A stretch of 64,000 nucleotides of DNA, taken from assembly GCA_963971425.1 (NCBI GenBank), contig OZ020518.1:14638190-14702189 (forward strand), in the 5' to 3' direction. Below the pieces are notes generated by a model that was not told where the DNA came from, made no database searches, and saw nothing but the letters and a program-made list of their open reading frames with translations. A program made the position numbers and the translations under genes. This document shows, in pieces, positions 11,188 to 23,525 of this stretch; the stretch's first letter is position 1, and the number at the start of each line of letters is the position of its first letter. Source of the stretch: Bryoerythrophyllum caledonicum. Lineage: Eukaryota; Streptophyta; Bryopsida; Pottiales; Pottiaceae.

Positions 11188-14100
11188 TTAAGGGGGGTCT
11201 TGTGTATCAGGAAGGGTTTGATTGTTTTCAATTTTGCATTTATGTAGTAAAATGGACATGGCATATTGAGTAGCGATGGTATTAATGTTTTTAAAGGTGG
11301 TTTTGAATGTTTCAATGGATATTTTGAAAGTATCTTCCAAAGTTTTCATAGATGGGATAAAAGTGGAGGCACGAGCGCCGGATGTGATTACAATAAGGGG
11401 GTCTACATTCCAACCGAGGGCAATGATATCGTCAATAAGGGGTTGGTATTTATCTATTTTATTTTGGATTGTTTCCGGGGAAAATCTATTGTTGCAATAT
11501 GTGAATTTAATGAATTGAATGGTGTAGTCTTGGTTGATGTTATTTGGTGGTGGGTCATTATATGGTAAACCTTTAACACAAACGATGTTTGGTTTGAGCC
11601 TAGCGTTGCAGTGACACCTTTGAGTCTGACATGAGCATGGGAGTAGCCAAGGAGGGACCGTATTTTCTTGTGGATTGTTATTAAAAGTGCCGGCGTTCAT
11701 TAGTATAAAACATCTCGATTTATTGTAGGAGGTGATTAGTTTTCGGACTTCCCATACCGCTTTATTATGTCTTCTAACAATTAGAGAGTGTATGTGGTGG
11801 TTTTGGCATTTGAGTAGAACGTGAAGCCATGTGTCGGGGTCCGTTGAGGGGCATATGGGGCATGTTATGGATGGGAATCTTTCTATTCCAAAGAAGAGTT
11901 GTTTACGGGCATTTCCCATATATTGACCGGTACGGAATTTGATAAGGCATGTGATTTGTGAGTCGGTGATGATGGAGTTTTTCCAAAAATTTGTAGAGAG
12001 TTCATTGTCAATGTCATTGTTGTTAGTCCACTTTTCTATGTTAGGGAGGTTGTCTGAGATTGTATCAAGGTTGTTGTAGGAGTCTTGTTTTTTGAGATAT
12101 TTGCCCAAGAATCTAATTGGGCCTTTGTCGGGGGTATCTTCTTTGGAAGGCCAATCTTCTTTTTGAAAGTAGTATGGGGTGGCATGGGCATGTTTGTGTG
12201 GGTCTTTAGCATTTTTGTGTGTTTTTTCACGGTCTTCTTTTGCTAATTTGTCTGCTTGTTCGTTGCCATCAATGTTGGCATGGGCTCTCACTTTGTGGAG
12301 GGTTGTGATTTGTGTACGGTTTTGTATGATTTGGACCATTGACGTTAATATGATTAGGTCGGGGTGGCTATTGTGAAGAGTAGGGTGTGTTATTTGAGTG
12401 TCTAGTAGGTAGAGTGCATTTACACAATCGGTGAATATATGTGCAGGTTCATTGTTGTATTTTGTTGTGATGATTTGTAGTGTTTTGTGAATGGCCATGA
12501 GTTCTACTCTGAGGATGTTTTGTAGTCCATGGAGTCTTTTGGCTAGTTTAATTTCTTTGGTAGAATTATATATGCCATAGCCAACTTTTTCTCTGCGCCA
12601 AGAGCCCGGGCTAACTTGTTCTGGTGGTTTAAAGGAGCCGTCGGTGTAATAACTGTGTGCGGGGTTAAATTTTGGTCTGGTATGAGTTGGGTAGTTTGGG
12701 AGAGGGGGAGGTGTGACGTAGTAGTTTAATGTATTGTTGACGTAGTTTAGCTTTGACCAGCTTTTACTTTTGTTTACAAGGGTTTGTATGGGTGTTGGTT
12801 GGGCATGTTTTGTATATAGTTGGTGTATGTCTAGCCTGTTTGTTATGAAGGTAAGTTCAGCAAGTTGTTCTAGGGAGCCAAGGGTTTGATTTTGGTGATG
12901 GACGCATACTATTTGTAATGTAGATGGCTCGATTCAGGGTTTTGTTAGCTCGGGTGGAGTAGTAGGTTCTTCGTATGGTATTGTGTCTGCCTCAAATACT
13001 GCAATGATATGGGAATCGGGGAATGGGTTTAAATGTTGATTGTTGTTTTGGTACCAATTGTTGTTTGGTGTGATGATGATTGTAATTGTGTTATTTGGAT
13101 CGTGTTTGGCGGCAAGTCTAGCCCAATGTATGGCTTGTTCCATGTCCTTCTCGTTGTGGGGGTGAGCGATATCATTACCGATCCATTTATAGTCAAAGGC
13201 CTTTCCTAGGGATCCGAATATTTTGTCTCTTTCATACGGTGAGTAGAATTTTTTTAATTTGGTAGAACATGTGACCGGGGAAGAAAAGTATGATTGTTCG
13301 ATGTTAAAGGATGAGATTAGTGAGTCTAAAATGGGAGTGGGTATTGTGTATTGCGCATTTTTGAGGGGGTCCGTTTTTGGTATTTGGTATTTGTATCTTT
13401 GGTATAACCATATTAGTTCGGTTTCAAACGGTTGGGTCGTTGGTTCGATGTTTGTTGGAGTTTGTAATTTTGTATTATATTGGTTCCATAACCATTGGAG
13501 TCGAGTGACGGGGATGGTGTGTAAATATCGGCCATTTTCTTCGTATAGATGTGCTTGGTTGTTATCTATTTGAATTGTGTTTGAGGATGTAAGAATATCA
13601 TTTTCGGGGTTACATTCTGTTGTGTAGATGTTTAAGAGTGGGATAATTATGGGTGGTGTTACGGATCTTGAGTCTGAAAATTGTTCCTGGGAGTGGTGGG
13701 CTAGGATGATATCCGAGTATGTTTTGTTTTGAATTTTTTGGTAGTATTGTTTTAATTTTTCGGTATTATGTGTGGAAGTATTAGTGTCATGTCGTGGGAA
13801 AAGGTCTCTTTGGGGAAGCCATTTATTATATGTATTATTATTGTGTTGCCATTGGCATAAATATTTAGTGTAGGTATTTTGTATGTTATTTGTGTCTGTG
13901 TTTTGGATGTGCCTATGGCGTAAGATGTTATTAATGGGGTATGTGGTAGGGTTTTTGGGGATGTATGTTGGGGGGCGGGGATGGTATGTATGTGGAGGGT
14001 TAGGGGGATTGATTGATGTGGGGATATTTCTTGGATATACGTTATTGTTGAAGGTGATAAATGAATCTTTGAGTATATGAGAGTATGGGTGTATGTTACA

Positions 14101-17100
14101 AGGATTATTACATGTAGTGGGGCATGTTGGGTGGCAAAATCGTTGTTTAGCAACATTTAGGGCACTTTTTAATAGTTTGGATGGGGTGAAGTGGTAGGTT
14201 TTGAAGTCTTCATTGTTCATGATGTGTGTGCCGTTGGGTAAAGTAATTTGGGTTAGTTCGAAAATATTTTTTGAGATGAGTTTTTGTAGTAGCTTTTGGG
14301 AGAGTTGGGCATTGAGTGTGTTGTGGTTTAGTGTTTCTTGGGGCCATAGTATTTCTAGTGATGTAGGGTTGATGAGGAAGTTTGGGAGTGTACTTTTAAG
14401 GTGGACTTTAGCTATGTGTTTTAATAAGAAGAATGTTCGTGTGATTGGTGATCTTATGCAGTCACTTTTTGTAATTCTAGGTATGTATTCGGCGCCACCA
14501 TGTTGGGCAAGGACATATTGAGTTAATCCATTATATATTTTTCCAAGTCTTCCTTTATCGTTTAACGCATTTTGTAGTTGTTCACCTATACATCGGAGAT
14601 ATACGTTTTTGAGGGAGAAAGCTTCAAGTCCAAATAGGTTATGTGGGAGTTGTGTTATTGTATTTGACATACATTTTGGTAATCCACATATGGTTTTTTG
14701 TATGGTGATAATTTTTTGATCAAGTTTTTTGATGGCTGGCATAGAGTATGGTACTCCGTAGAAACTGTATGCCACACCTGGGCGTAGTACGGTATCAACC
14801 ATTTTTATTTTTTGTTTCATGGTGGCTGGACATGTTATTAGTTCTTTGCATTGTTTGATGAGTTTCGTGGTTGTAGTATGAATTTGGATTTTTCATTTTA
14901 GTGAGGGGACAAGATTTGTACCTAGGTATATGTATGGTTCATTTTGGTGTAGTGTTGGGATTGGTTGGTTGCGGTAATTGATGTTGGAGGCTTGTATTAG
15001 GGCTTTGAAAGTGGTAGGGTTCAATTTGGATTTGTTTGGGCATCCGGTAACAACACATTTTGGGACACCTACGTCCATACCAGCCCATTTACAATATCTA
15101 TCAATTTTATTGAGTTGTATTTGGATTGATTTGATTTTGTTAGTTATGGTGGCTAGATCATCTGCGTATGCGGCGGAGTTTATTGTGGTTTGTGATGTGC
15201 CAAAGGTATATCCGTTGTTGCCTCTTTCTAGCCATCTGAGTAGTGGTTCTAAGAATATAATGAATAGATATGGACTAAAGGTGTCCCCTTGTATAGTTCC
15301 TCTTTGAATAGGTATAGGTTTTGTTTTTCCAAAGTGTTCACCAATGTAGTAAGTGGATGACTGGGAGTAGATGTTTCCAACAAGTGTAGTTGCCTCTTTT
15401 GGGTAACCAAGGTCCATCATTACTGCTAGGAGTCGGGCATGGTCTATTGAGCCAAAGGCATTTTTGAAGTCAACGTATAATATGTATATATCTTGGTTAG
15501 TAAATTTTGCGTCTTCTAGTGCGGCTATTATAGTTTGGATTTGTCGAGCAGTATTTCTTTCGGCTCTAAATCCTTCTTGACTATCATGTAGGATTTTGAA
15601 TTTTTCACCATATGAGGATAGTATAGAAGTGAGTGTGCTGGTAAAGAGTTTATATATTGTGTTAGCTAATGCGATTGGCCTATAGTTGGGTAGTATGGAT
15701 GGGTCGCCTTTTTTGTATAGTAAGATTGTTGCACTTGATTTCCATGATTCCGGTATTTGTTTTTGTTTATAGCAGTGGGAGAAGAATAGGAATAATAGTT
15801 TATGAAATCTTGGAGGCATATTTTTGAGTATTGAGTTTGGTATGCGATCTGGACCAGGGGCTTTATTGTTACCAAGATTTTGAAGGCATGTGTCATACGT
15901 GGCTCTGTTAAGGTATTTATGTAGTGGAATTTCAGATTCGCCTCGTTTGTCCAGGGTATATCCATCCAGGTCATGCCATGGGTATTGGCGTACTGCACAT
16001 GTACATTCGTTTGTATGTTGTGGTTGGTAATTGCATGTTGGTATTGTTGGTCTGTTGGTTATTGTTTGTTGGTTTAATATTTCATTCGCAATGTCTTCGG
16101 GGCTAGTTAGAATATTATTATATTGATCTCTGATACAGTCCATTGGCGGGGATTCAAGGTTTTTAAAGATTTTTTTGTTAATTTTTTTGGGGCTGATTTC
16201 GTACAATTGTCTATATTTTGAGATGGCTTTTTTAATGTTATCTATGGTGTATTTTGTGATTATTTTCCTGGCTTGTATGTTGGCTTTTTTTGCAATTAGT
16301 GCGATATCTTTTATCTATGTATCATGGGGAAGGTCCGGAGGTGGCGCAGTGGGGATTTGGGTGTGTTGTAGAGTTAGTAGTTCAGTGCATATGGGGTGGT
16401 TACGCCATTGCGGGTTGTTGTTTACAATTCTAATGGTTTTTTGTAGAGCATGGTATGTGGTTAGGTTTTGTTTCCAAGTTTTAGAAAGTTTGCGGGGTAA
16501 GTACCCGCCTTGTTGAGAAGTCCTTTTTGTCATTTGAGGTATTGAATGTGCTCTACAAGTTTATTCTAGTGTGTCAGAGATTTTATTGATGAGTTTGTCT
16601 AGGGTGTGGCATGCTTCTTGCCATTGTACTTGTGATAGTTGACTGTTATTTTCAAGAGTGTTTATAAGGGAGTCTATTTGTATGGAGTTTTCTTCAAAGA
16701 ATTTTGTGTTGAATTTTTCTATATTATTTTTTGGAATGGGGTTGAGTATGTGTATAATGTCATTGTTTAGGATTGTAGGAGTTCTATTAATTAATGTGTT
16801 ATTTGGGATGTGCAATTGTATAGGTGAATGGTCCGAGTTGAGAATAACATCCTTGTTTGTTGTAGAGGTGTATTGTGTATTGTTATTTGTATTTATATAG
16901 AATCCATCTATTAGACTCCAATCATTATAATTATAGCCACCTTGTCTAGAGATTTGTGTGTCGGTATTGATGTAAGTGAAACTTAGGTTTTATATGAAGC
17001 GGCGCCACTGGTAATCAATGGTTTGAGGGGGGGTTTTATGATTTCCATTTTGGCGACCAATTAATGCTATGTCTCTGTTGAAGTCACCGCATAATAGGTA

Positions 17101-19191
17101 TGTGTGATTGGGGTTATTATTAATTTGTGATGTAATAGTGTTTTGTATGTCTATGATAAATCTAGTATCTTTGGGATGAGATGGCATATACATGTGGAAG
17201 ATTAACCACGATTGTAGTGGGTGGTTAGTGATTTTGATTATTTGAATGTAAGGTGATATGTGCATTGGGGTAGGAATTTTGATGATGTTGCCTGGGAAGG
17301 CATATTTTTTGTGTATTAGTGTAAGGAGGCCACCGCGGCCGGGTGTGTATGGTCTCCATTGTTGAATGCATCTTGTAAGTGTATGTGTATTATTAAAGAT
17401 GAGTTTATAGTCTTGAAATATATTTTGTATATATTTTGTAGATTTTGTGGCGGTTAATTTTGTTTCTTGTATAACTATGAGGGCCGGTGGTGTGTCTGTG
17501 TGTGTGGCCAATGTTTGTAAGCTAGGAAGGGCAGTGTTTAGAGAGGAGGCATTCCATGTGATTATGTGTGTATTTTCTTGATTTGATCTAATGTTTTGGT
17601 TTTGTGGAGGGATTTAGGGAAGAGGTGGAGGTGGATGGATGTATTCTGGTATAGGGTCTAAACATTTTAGTGATTCATTGATGAGGTTGTTAGGGAGGTA
17701 AGGGAATTTTAGTTTTATTGTTTCACTTGAGGGGGGTATGGCTTGACTATGTAAGAAGTCGCATAATTCTTTATGTATTGAGTTTTTGTGGTTCATAATG
17801 TTTTGGTTGTCTTCAAGAAATTTTATGTACGGATGCGGAGTGTGAATGTGTCGTTCTGGCGGGTTTTGTAAGTTTAGTAAAGTTTGTAGAAGTGTATTGG
17901 TCCATGTAATTGTGTTCAAATTTTGTGGGTTTAGGAGATGGTTACATTCATTTATGTGTGGATGGGTAGTGACTACTAGGGCGTATAGAATGTGGGGTGG
18001 TGGATGTGTAGTTTCTTGTTGTATGTATTGGGCAATGTTTGGATGTGTACTGTTATGTGTGTTTTTTAAGAAAGGTGCGAAGGCTTTTGCAATGTGTCCA
18101 TATTCCGGTTGTAATTTTATGGTGTTAGGTATGAAGTATATTTTGGCGTTTTTCTTATGTGTTGTAGGGTGTCTTTTTAGTATATTAGGCATGGGTCCCG
18201 GGTTGGTTTCTATGTCTCCTCCTAAAAGTAGTAGGAGTTTGTGATATGTATGTTTAGTGCTGTATTTTAAAGTTTTTGTTTTATGTATAATTTTTTGAGG
18301 CTTTTTTATGTTATTAAAGTCTTGTTTGTTTGGGGGTAGGTGGGTGTTTTTATTTTGTATGCAGATAGTGAGTTTTTTTTTGTTCTTTTTTATAGTGGGT
18401 GTAATTGTAGTCGTCGTTGACTTTTTTTGTGTCCATGCGTTTATGTGCGTAGTTGTTTTTGTTTTATTGATGATGTATAGGTGTGTGTATGTTTGTTTGC
18501 GTATTTTTGTGGTTGTGTTTGGCCATGTGTGTATGTGATTATTGTGTTTAAGAATTTTTTTATATGGGTTAATGTTGGTATTGAAGGGGGTATTGAGGAC
18601 GTCTTTATATGTAGGTGTGTTAGTGTATATGTTGGGGTTTATATAAGTGTTTGTTTTGATGTTTGTGTTAGTATGTATGTTTTGGTTCAATGTTTTATGT
18701 GTATTTTTTGGGTGTTTTTTTGTTTTATTGTTTGTGGTTTTAGTGTTTTTGTTGTGGATAACGGGGGTGGGGTTTGGTTGTAGATGTGTGTATAGTTGGT
18801 GTGGTGTGGTGGGTTGGTGTAGTATGTTTGTGTTATGTGGTGTATTGATTTTGAGGAGTATGTGTTTGTGAGAGTGTGTGAGTGGAGGAAGGTGTCTAGC
18901 TTTTTGGATGATGAGTATATGCGGTAGCGTATTTTGTGGTTGGTGTTTGGCTTTGCGTGGTGTGTCAATGAGTGTGTTAGTTATTAGTAGTGTTTTGTAA
19001 TCTGTTAGTAATGTGGTGTGAAGGTGTGTATATGTGTCGCTTGTGGTCAAATGCTTTGGGTTGGCAACGTTGTGGTGGTATTTTATGGTTTTTGGCGTGT
19101 GGTATGTGTGTGGTAGTGGAAATTTTGGTAGTATGCCAATGCCATTGGCAATGACAAGAAGTGTGTATATTATTGTGGTGGTATTGATCAA
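11188..19191 (-). CDS. LINE copy 1 ORF2: 2A, AP endonuclease, RT, RNase H, PD-(D/E)XK-like
   Basis: One frame of about 2,668 codons with six internal stops and no frameshift that I can see. Order: N/T/K-rich spacer (about 310 residues); 2A-like GDIETNPGP (18.19-18.25 kb); AP endonuclease (about 17.6-16.8 kb: QETKL, LLCGDFNRD, NSNHSPV); reverse transcriptase (about 16.2-14.9 kb: KAPGPDRIPNS, YVDFKNAFGS, RGTIQGD, AAYADDLAT); RNase H (ending near 12.2 kb: RAHANIDGNEQAD); a CPIC-x9-H-x4-C knuckle (about 11.85 kb); and a C-terminal PD-(D/E)XK-like domain (about 11.6-11.3 kb). In that last domain copy 2 has PD and E where this copy has PN and K. Five of the stops fall where copy 2 has W, R or Q codons, or GAA, and one where it has TAC. 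No ATG precedes the 2A site in this frame, so the start is unclear. The first Met follows NPGP directly. Confidence 0.9.
18188..18249 (-). other. 2A-like ribosome-skipping motif, consensus form
   Basis: The frame encodes YHKLLLLLGGDIETNPGP followed by MPN. D-I-E-T-N-P-G-P fits the 2A consensus D(V/I)ExNPGP, preceded by the usual short hydrophobic run. In viruses and in some non-LTR retrotransposons (for example trypanosome L1Tc) this makes the ribosome release the chain between G and P. Here it would separate the N/T-rich leader from the endonuclease-RT protein. The codons of NPGP are AAC CCG GGA CCC. Confidence 0.85.
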
Positions 19192-19590
19192 ATAACTTTG
19201 TCATATGAGTTAGAGGAACCCACAGGAGAGGTTGTGGCCTTCTCATGGGTTTATACTCATACCAATGACATGTATTTACAAAATACCTATTAGAAGCTAA
19301 AACAAGTTCTAGAGGGGTAGAAAGTGTAGCAAGAGTAGGGTGGGTAGTAGGTGTATGGAGAGAACAGTAATAAGTAAGTATAATGAGATATATCACTATC
19401 AATACTATTGGAAGGAGGAGGAAAAGGGGAGTGCTAAGGTAGATAGACGAGGTAATGGAGATAGATGCAACTACCAAGGAAAATGTAGCTAGGTATGTAG
19501 GAGTTTGGTGGTCACCATGTTGTTGAAGAGTTCGTGGGCGGTCTTTGGTCAATCCACGTTTGACGGGTCATCCAAGGAGGGGAGGGATGG

Positions 19591-21939
19591 CTAATCTCGA
19601 TTGGATTTGATACCCTTCATCACAGACAAAGCGGCACTCATTAGTTTCTCAACATCATCAAGTTTCGAGTATACCTCGGCATTGCGGGCATCGGTGTATT
19701 CTCGAGTCTCTCAAATGATATCCTTCTTGAGAGTGGATAACTCCAATCGGAGTTTTTCGTGACCATCTGCCACAATAGCCGCCATCTCGTCACGTATGTT
19801 GATGGTGGGAACGGTGGTGGGGTTGATGGCGGCAACCGTGTTCACCAAGGCGGTGTTTATGTCGTTGAATCCCCAATTCTCCACCAAAGTGGTGGAGGGG
19901 GGATCAATGCCATCAAGACTACGGTGGTGGGGTCGAATCTCAACTTGGTGGCAACCAATGTTGAAGGTTTGGTGAAGGTATTGTCTATAGACAATAGGAT
20001 TAGCGACTTGCACGTTGGCAGAGTCATTGTGCTTGCCACTAATCTGCCTGTGGAACCAAATGTTCACAATGTTCTTGGCCTCCAAAGCTTTCGTAATGGC
20101 CGCCGTGGTTTCAACCACACTCAACAAGATTGGTAATTGAAATAACGTGAGTGTGAGCGCATCCTTCTTGGCCCTATCAGTGGTTGTAAAGGTTCCAGAA
20201 TTGCTAGGTTTCGCGGGGATGATCTCATGGAAGGTCGTAATCTGGTGCATTGCTAGTTTCTTCGCTTGGGTAGGAGTGGGTGCTACAATCCATGCAAATG
20301 GCTCCTTCTCCTGTTTCTGGACATCAGTAATTTCAAACTCAAGGTTACGGGTAAAGCCATTAAGAACCACGTTGTAAAACAATGTATGCGCAGGAATACC
20401 ACATAAATTGTCACTCTTGATGTTGAAGGATAAACCTTGTCGGGCCACTGCATGCCATGTTTTGCAGACTTTCCCCATGGTAACCGGTCCCATAGGGTCG
20501 AGTTGCAATATAAACTATCTTGTTCCTTGAAGTAGGGAGATGGCATCAATTTCTGGGTAGAGCAAGTGTAGTTTGATCAAACCTGAGAAAACATGCTTTT
20601 GTCCTTCCTTCTTCATTCCTTTGCAATGGATGGCAAGGGGATCCAAGAGGCTAGTACCAAGGGGGATATTCACTTTGGTAAGCCTATCTCTAGCAAGCCT
20701 TTTGACCTCATCGTGAAACAATGGGGTCTTAGGCAGTTCGAACAAGATAGCCACTTGGAAATCGTATGATAGGCCAGTGTCTTGGTTCGTGAGGATATCG
20801 AATGGGAGTTGTGTGAGGTTATAGTGTTGCCCTGGGACACCATCCTCTCTCACCATGGGATATAACATTTGTGGGATTCGGGGGTAGGATATTATAGCAT
20901 TAAGGGCCTCTTCCGCCTCTGCCTTGGGTACTCCTCTGGTCATCATATCCGCTACACTTTCTCCACTAAATAGTGGGTCCAGGTTTGCATCCTTCGCAAG
21001 CTTCTCCATGTTGGGGAAGCCCAACCAGAAGCGGGGCGTGGGTTGGTCTAGGGTGCTACTGCTAGGCTTTGGGTCTGGGGTACTACCTCTTTGTTTCTTT
21101 GCAGGGTGTGGTGTTTCTAGAAGGTCAAAGGTGGTGGTTGTGTTGGTATGGATTACCTTGGAGGTGGTTTCGCCGTTCTCTATGTCCATGGCTTCGGTGG
21201 TAATGCTAGGTTCTCTATGGGGTTGTTCCATAGTGTCCCTGGGGTCTATGGATGAGGTTTGTTTTTTGTAGTCAGGAGATGGGGGGAGTGAGGTATTAGT
21301 CCTCCGCTTCTGGCTTATTCTAGAGAATATGAGAGGGGTCTTCTCTTGGTCGTCTAAGAGGTGTGTTGGGGATTCTAATTGTAGTTGTTGGGGTGGGGTA
21401 GAGTTTGCCTCCAAGGTTTTCTTCTTACTACCTCGTGTTTTAGGAGTGGGGTCGTGCTTCAGGTTTGGGGTTGTTGATTTCCTCGCAATTGATGGTCTTG
21501 CCTTTGTAGGTGTGGTTTCAACTCTAGGGGTATTGGTAGACTTGACTTGTCGTAGACGTGGGTTGTTTTTGGGGTTTTCTAATAGCTCTTCACTATTGGT
21601 CCTCCGATGTACTGCTACTCCACTATTCTTCTTTTCGATGGTGTTGCGAGGAGTGGATTGGCACCGTTTTCCAGGACTCATGTAGTTTTGTCGGGCTCTA
21701 CTAGAGGTGGAGAGGTGGAGGGTTGAGTATAGGGGGAGGGAGGTTGGAGAGAGGGTAGTGGGAGGTAGTGGGAGAAATAATAGAGGAGGGGGGAGGTCGA
21801 AAATGGGGGGGGAGGTCACAACTTGGGGGGGAAGGAGGTCGCATGATGAGATAAAGGAGTCTGTGGAAGGTCGCAGGGGGAGGAGGGGGTCGTAGGTGAT
21901 TAGGAGAAAGGTCGCAATGGGGGGAAGGTTGAAAAACAA
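19591..21939 (-). CDS. LINE copy 1 ORF1
   Basis: Homologous to copy 2 ORF1 (41201-43162). The Pro/Ser-rich N-terminus is encoded by purine-tract repeats. It is followed by a shared core with FWLGFPNMEKLAKDA, LFSGESVADMMTRG and PRIPQMLYPM, a middle region with KKDALTLTL and NIWFHRQISG, and HHRSLDG near the end. The core may bind RNA in a way similar to other LINE ORF1 proteins; I see no certain RRM or gag-knuckle. Stops at 20515 (TAG) and 19711 (TGA) interrupt one continuous frame that ends at 19591. The better start is probably MSPGKRCQ near 21680, because residues before it are low-complexity. Confidence 0.8.
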
Positions 21940-21955
21940 GGGGGGTAGCAGGCAA

Positions 21956-23513
21956 ATGGGGGTCGGTAGCGGGGGGGGGGGGTCGTTGGGGTCAATCCAG
22001 CTAATGCGGTCAGGGGGGAGGTCGGGGGCGGGGGGGGGGGTTGAACTGCTGGCAATGGAGGTCCGTTGGGCCTCGGGGTTCGCGGACAGCGTAGGAGGGT
22101 CGATAGGTAGGGGGGTTCGGTAGCTAGAGGGGGTAGGTCAAGACCAGGGGGGGAGGTTGGTGCCAATGGGTGTCGCAAGTCGTTTTCTGCGCGGCTGTTC
22201 TTCTTCTGTGCCTGCTTGGTCATCTTCGTCTGAGTATGTGAACGTCTGCTTGGTCTTTTTGTTTGTGCTCTTCTGTTGTACACCTTGTGCGTGCCTCTCC
22301 TTGCTCGTCCGTATGATCTTGTTTGTGCTCTTCTATTGTTCTCCTTGTGTGTGCCTGTCTCGTTTCTTGCTCATCTGTGTTGTGTGCCTATCTCGTTTCT
22401 TGCTCATCTGTGTTGTGTTTGTCTCTAGTCGTGATTCGTTTCTTGCTCCTGAGTCGTGTCTGTCTCGCTCTACGTGCTTGTCTGCGGGTGCTAGGGTTTA
22501 CAGGGAGTATTGGAAGCCGGCTGGGATGTGGGGAGGGGGAACTTGTTGCGGGGGGGGAGAGAGATTGCATAGAGGTTGAAGGAGTGCTGAGAGAAAATAT
22601 GACGGTTCTGTAAGAATACTTACCTGGTTGGTCCGTGATCTTGTTTTTTCGTGCTCTTGATACGCTTGCTGCTGTGTTGTTAGTATTTGACTGCTGGTCG
22701 CCTGTCGCAGGTCGTCTCTAGGTCGATTGTCGCTGCTGTTGATGATCTGTGGGGCCTTGGCAATGTTGCAGGTTGTTCGTGAGTGCACGTGAGGTGATTT
22801 CGGGTTGGTGTTGCGGGCTCCTCGTGCGCGTTGTGTGGATCTGCAGAAATTTTTCCAGCTCTGCCGCGTGCAGCGTGTAGATATAAACGTCCTAATGTTG
22901 TGCCTAGGGATTCTAGGGTTAGTAGCAGGGAGATTGTGCTTAGTGCTGTGGTTAGTGTGCGTGAGAACTATTGTGTTGTGACTAGTGTATGTGGAGTGTC
23001 TATTAAGAGAGATCCAAAATGTATAAAAGCAATGAGATGAGTAAGAAATAACCTGGAATGGTGAGAGGTTGTTGCCGGATACTAGCGTCGCGTTGATCTG
23101 CTGCTCAATCTTGCGTGTATGATGCGGTCGTGGATCAAGGAGGATCAAGGACTAAGTGGTGGGCGCAGATCTCGATCTAACTACACTCAATCTGAAGAGA
23201 TCTAAGGTTAAGGAGGGTCATTGAGTTCAGATCTATGCACAACACTAGTTTCCCACGCTTCAGATAAAACTTGCAACAATCACCCTCAAAGACCTGACCA
23301 TAACCTCTCAAAAAATCCAGATCTAATGTTTTGAGCGCTTCCAACAAAAGTGATCTACCTCCCCAACTTCACCAGCGTCTAGATCTCGAACAATGTGGGC
23401 TCCTAGTAAGGCCAGCAACCTCTTACTACACATCCTCAAGATTGTAGACTAAGTCCTTGTCCCTCCCCTCACCACGAATTGCGGAGCTCACTCTCTACAC
23501 ATTCTCCTTTTGC
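21956..23513 (-). other. LINE copy 1 5' leader with possible upstream ORF
   Basis: About 1.5 kb between the 5' end and ORF1. Bases 23150-23500 match copy 2 at 39175-39545 (AGATCTCGAACAATGTGGGC and neighbours). A frame at 22498-23148 resembles, residue by residue in parts, the frame at 39720-40658 in copy 2 (shared RTTC, RQ.TSSQ, KTR, VS). Whether this is translated is unknown. The ORF1-proximal part is G-rich with runs of up to 10 G. Confidence 0.6.
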
Positions 23514-23525
23514 ATGACAAACAAA

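Larger units (their letters stand above)
10896..23513 (-). mobile_element. LINE (non-LTR retrotransposon), copy 1, 12.6 kb
   Basis: Full length. It is flanked by identical 12-bp duplications ATGACAAACAAA (10884-10895 and 23514-23525). The 3' end is at 10896 with a hairpin and a TTC-rich tail. The 5' leader (about 22.0-23.5 kb) matches that of copy 2 at 39.2-39.6 kb. Order from the 5' end: leader, ORF1 (21939-19591), ORF2 (19191-11188). It sits inside the CACTA transposase gene in opposite orientation. The target duplication lies within codons for NDKQ, and those codons continue as TCIECAKTC on the right. Confidence 0.95.

Noticed and set aside
14893-16206. Reverse transcriptase considered as an LTR retrotransposon or retrovirus-like element
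   Set aside because: No protease, integrase or long terminal repeats. The AP endonuclease, target duplications and 3' hairpin show a LINE.
17846-18871. Several 75-130-codon plus-strand frames opposite LINE copy 1 ORF2
   Set aside because: Cys/Val/Phe-rich mirror images of an N/T/K-rich reading frame; composition artefacts.
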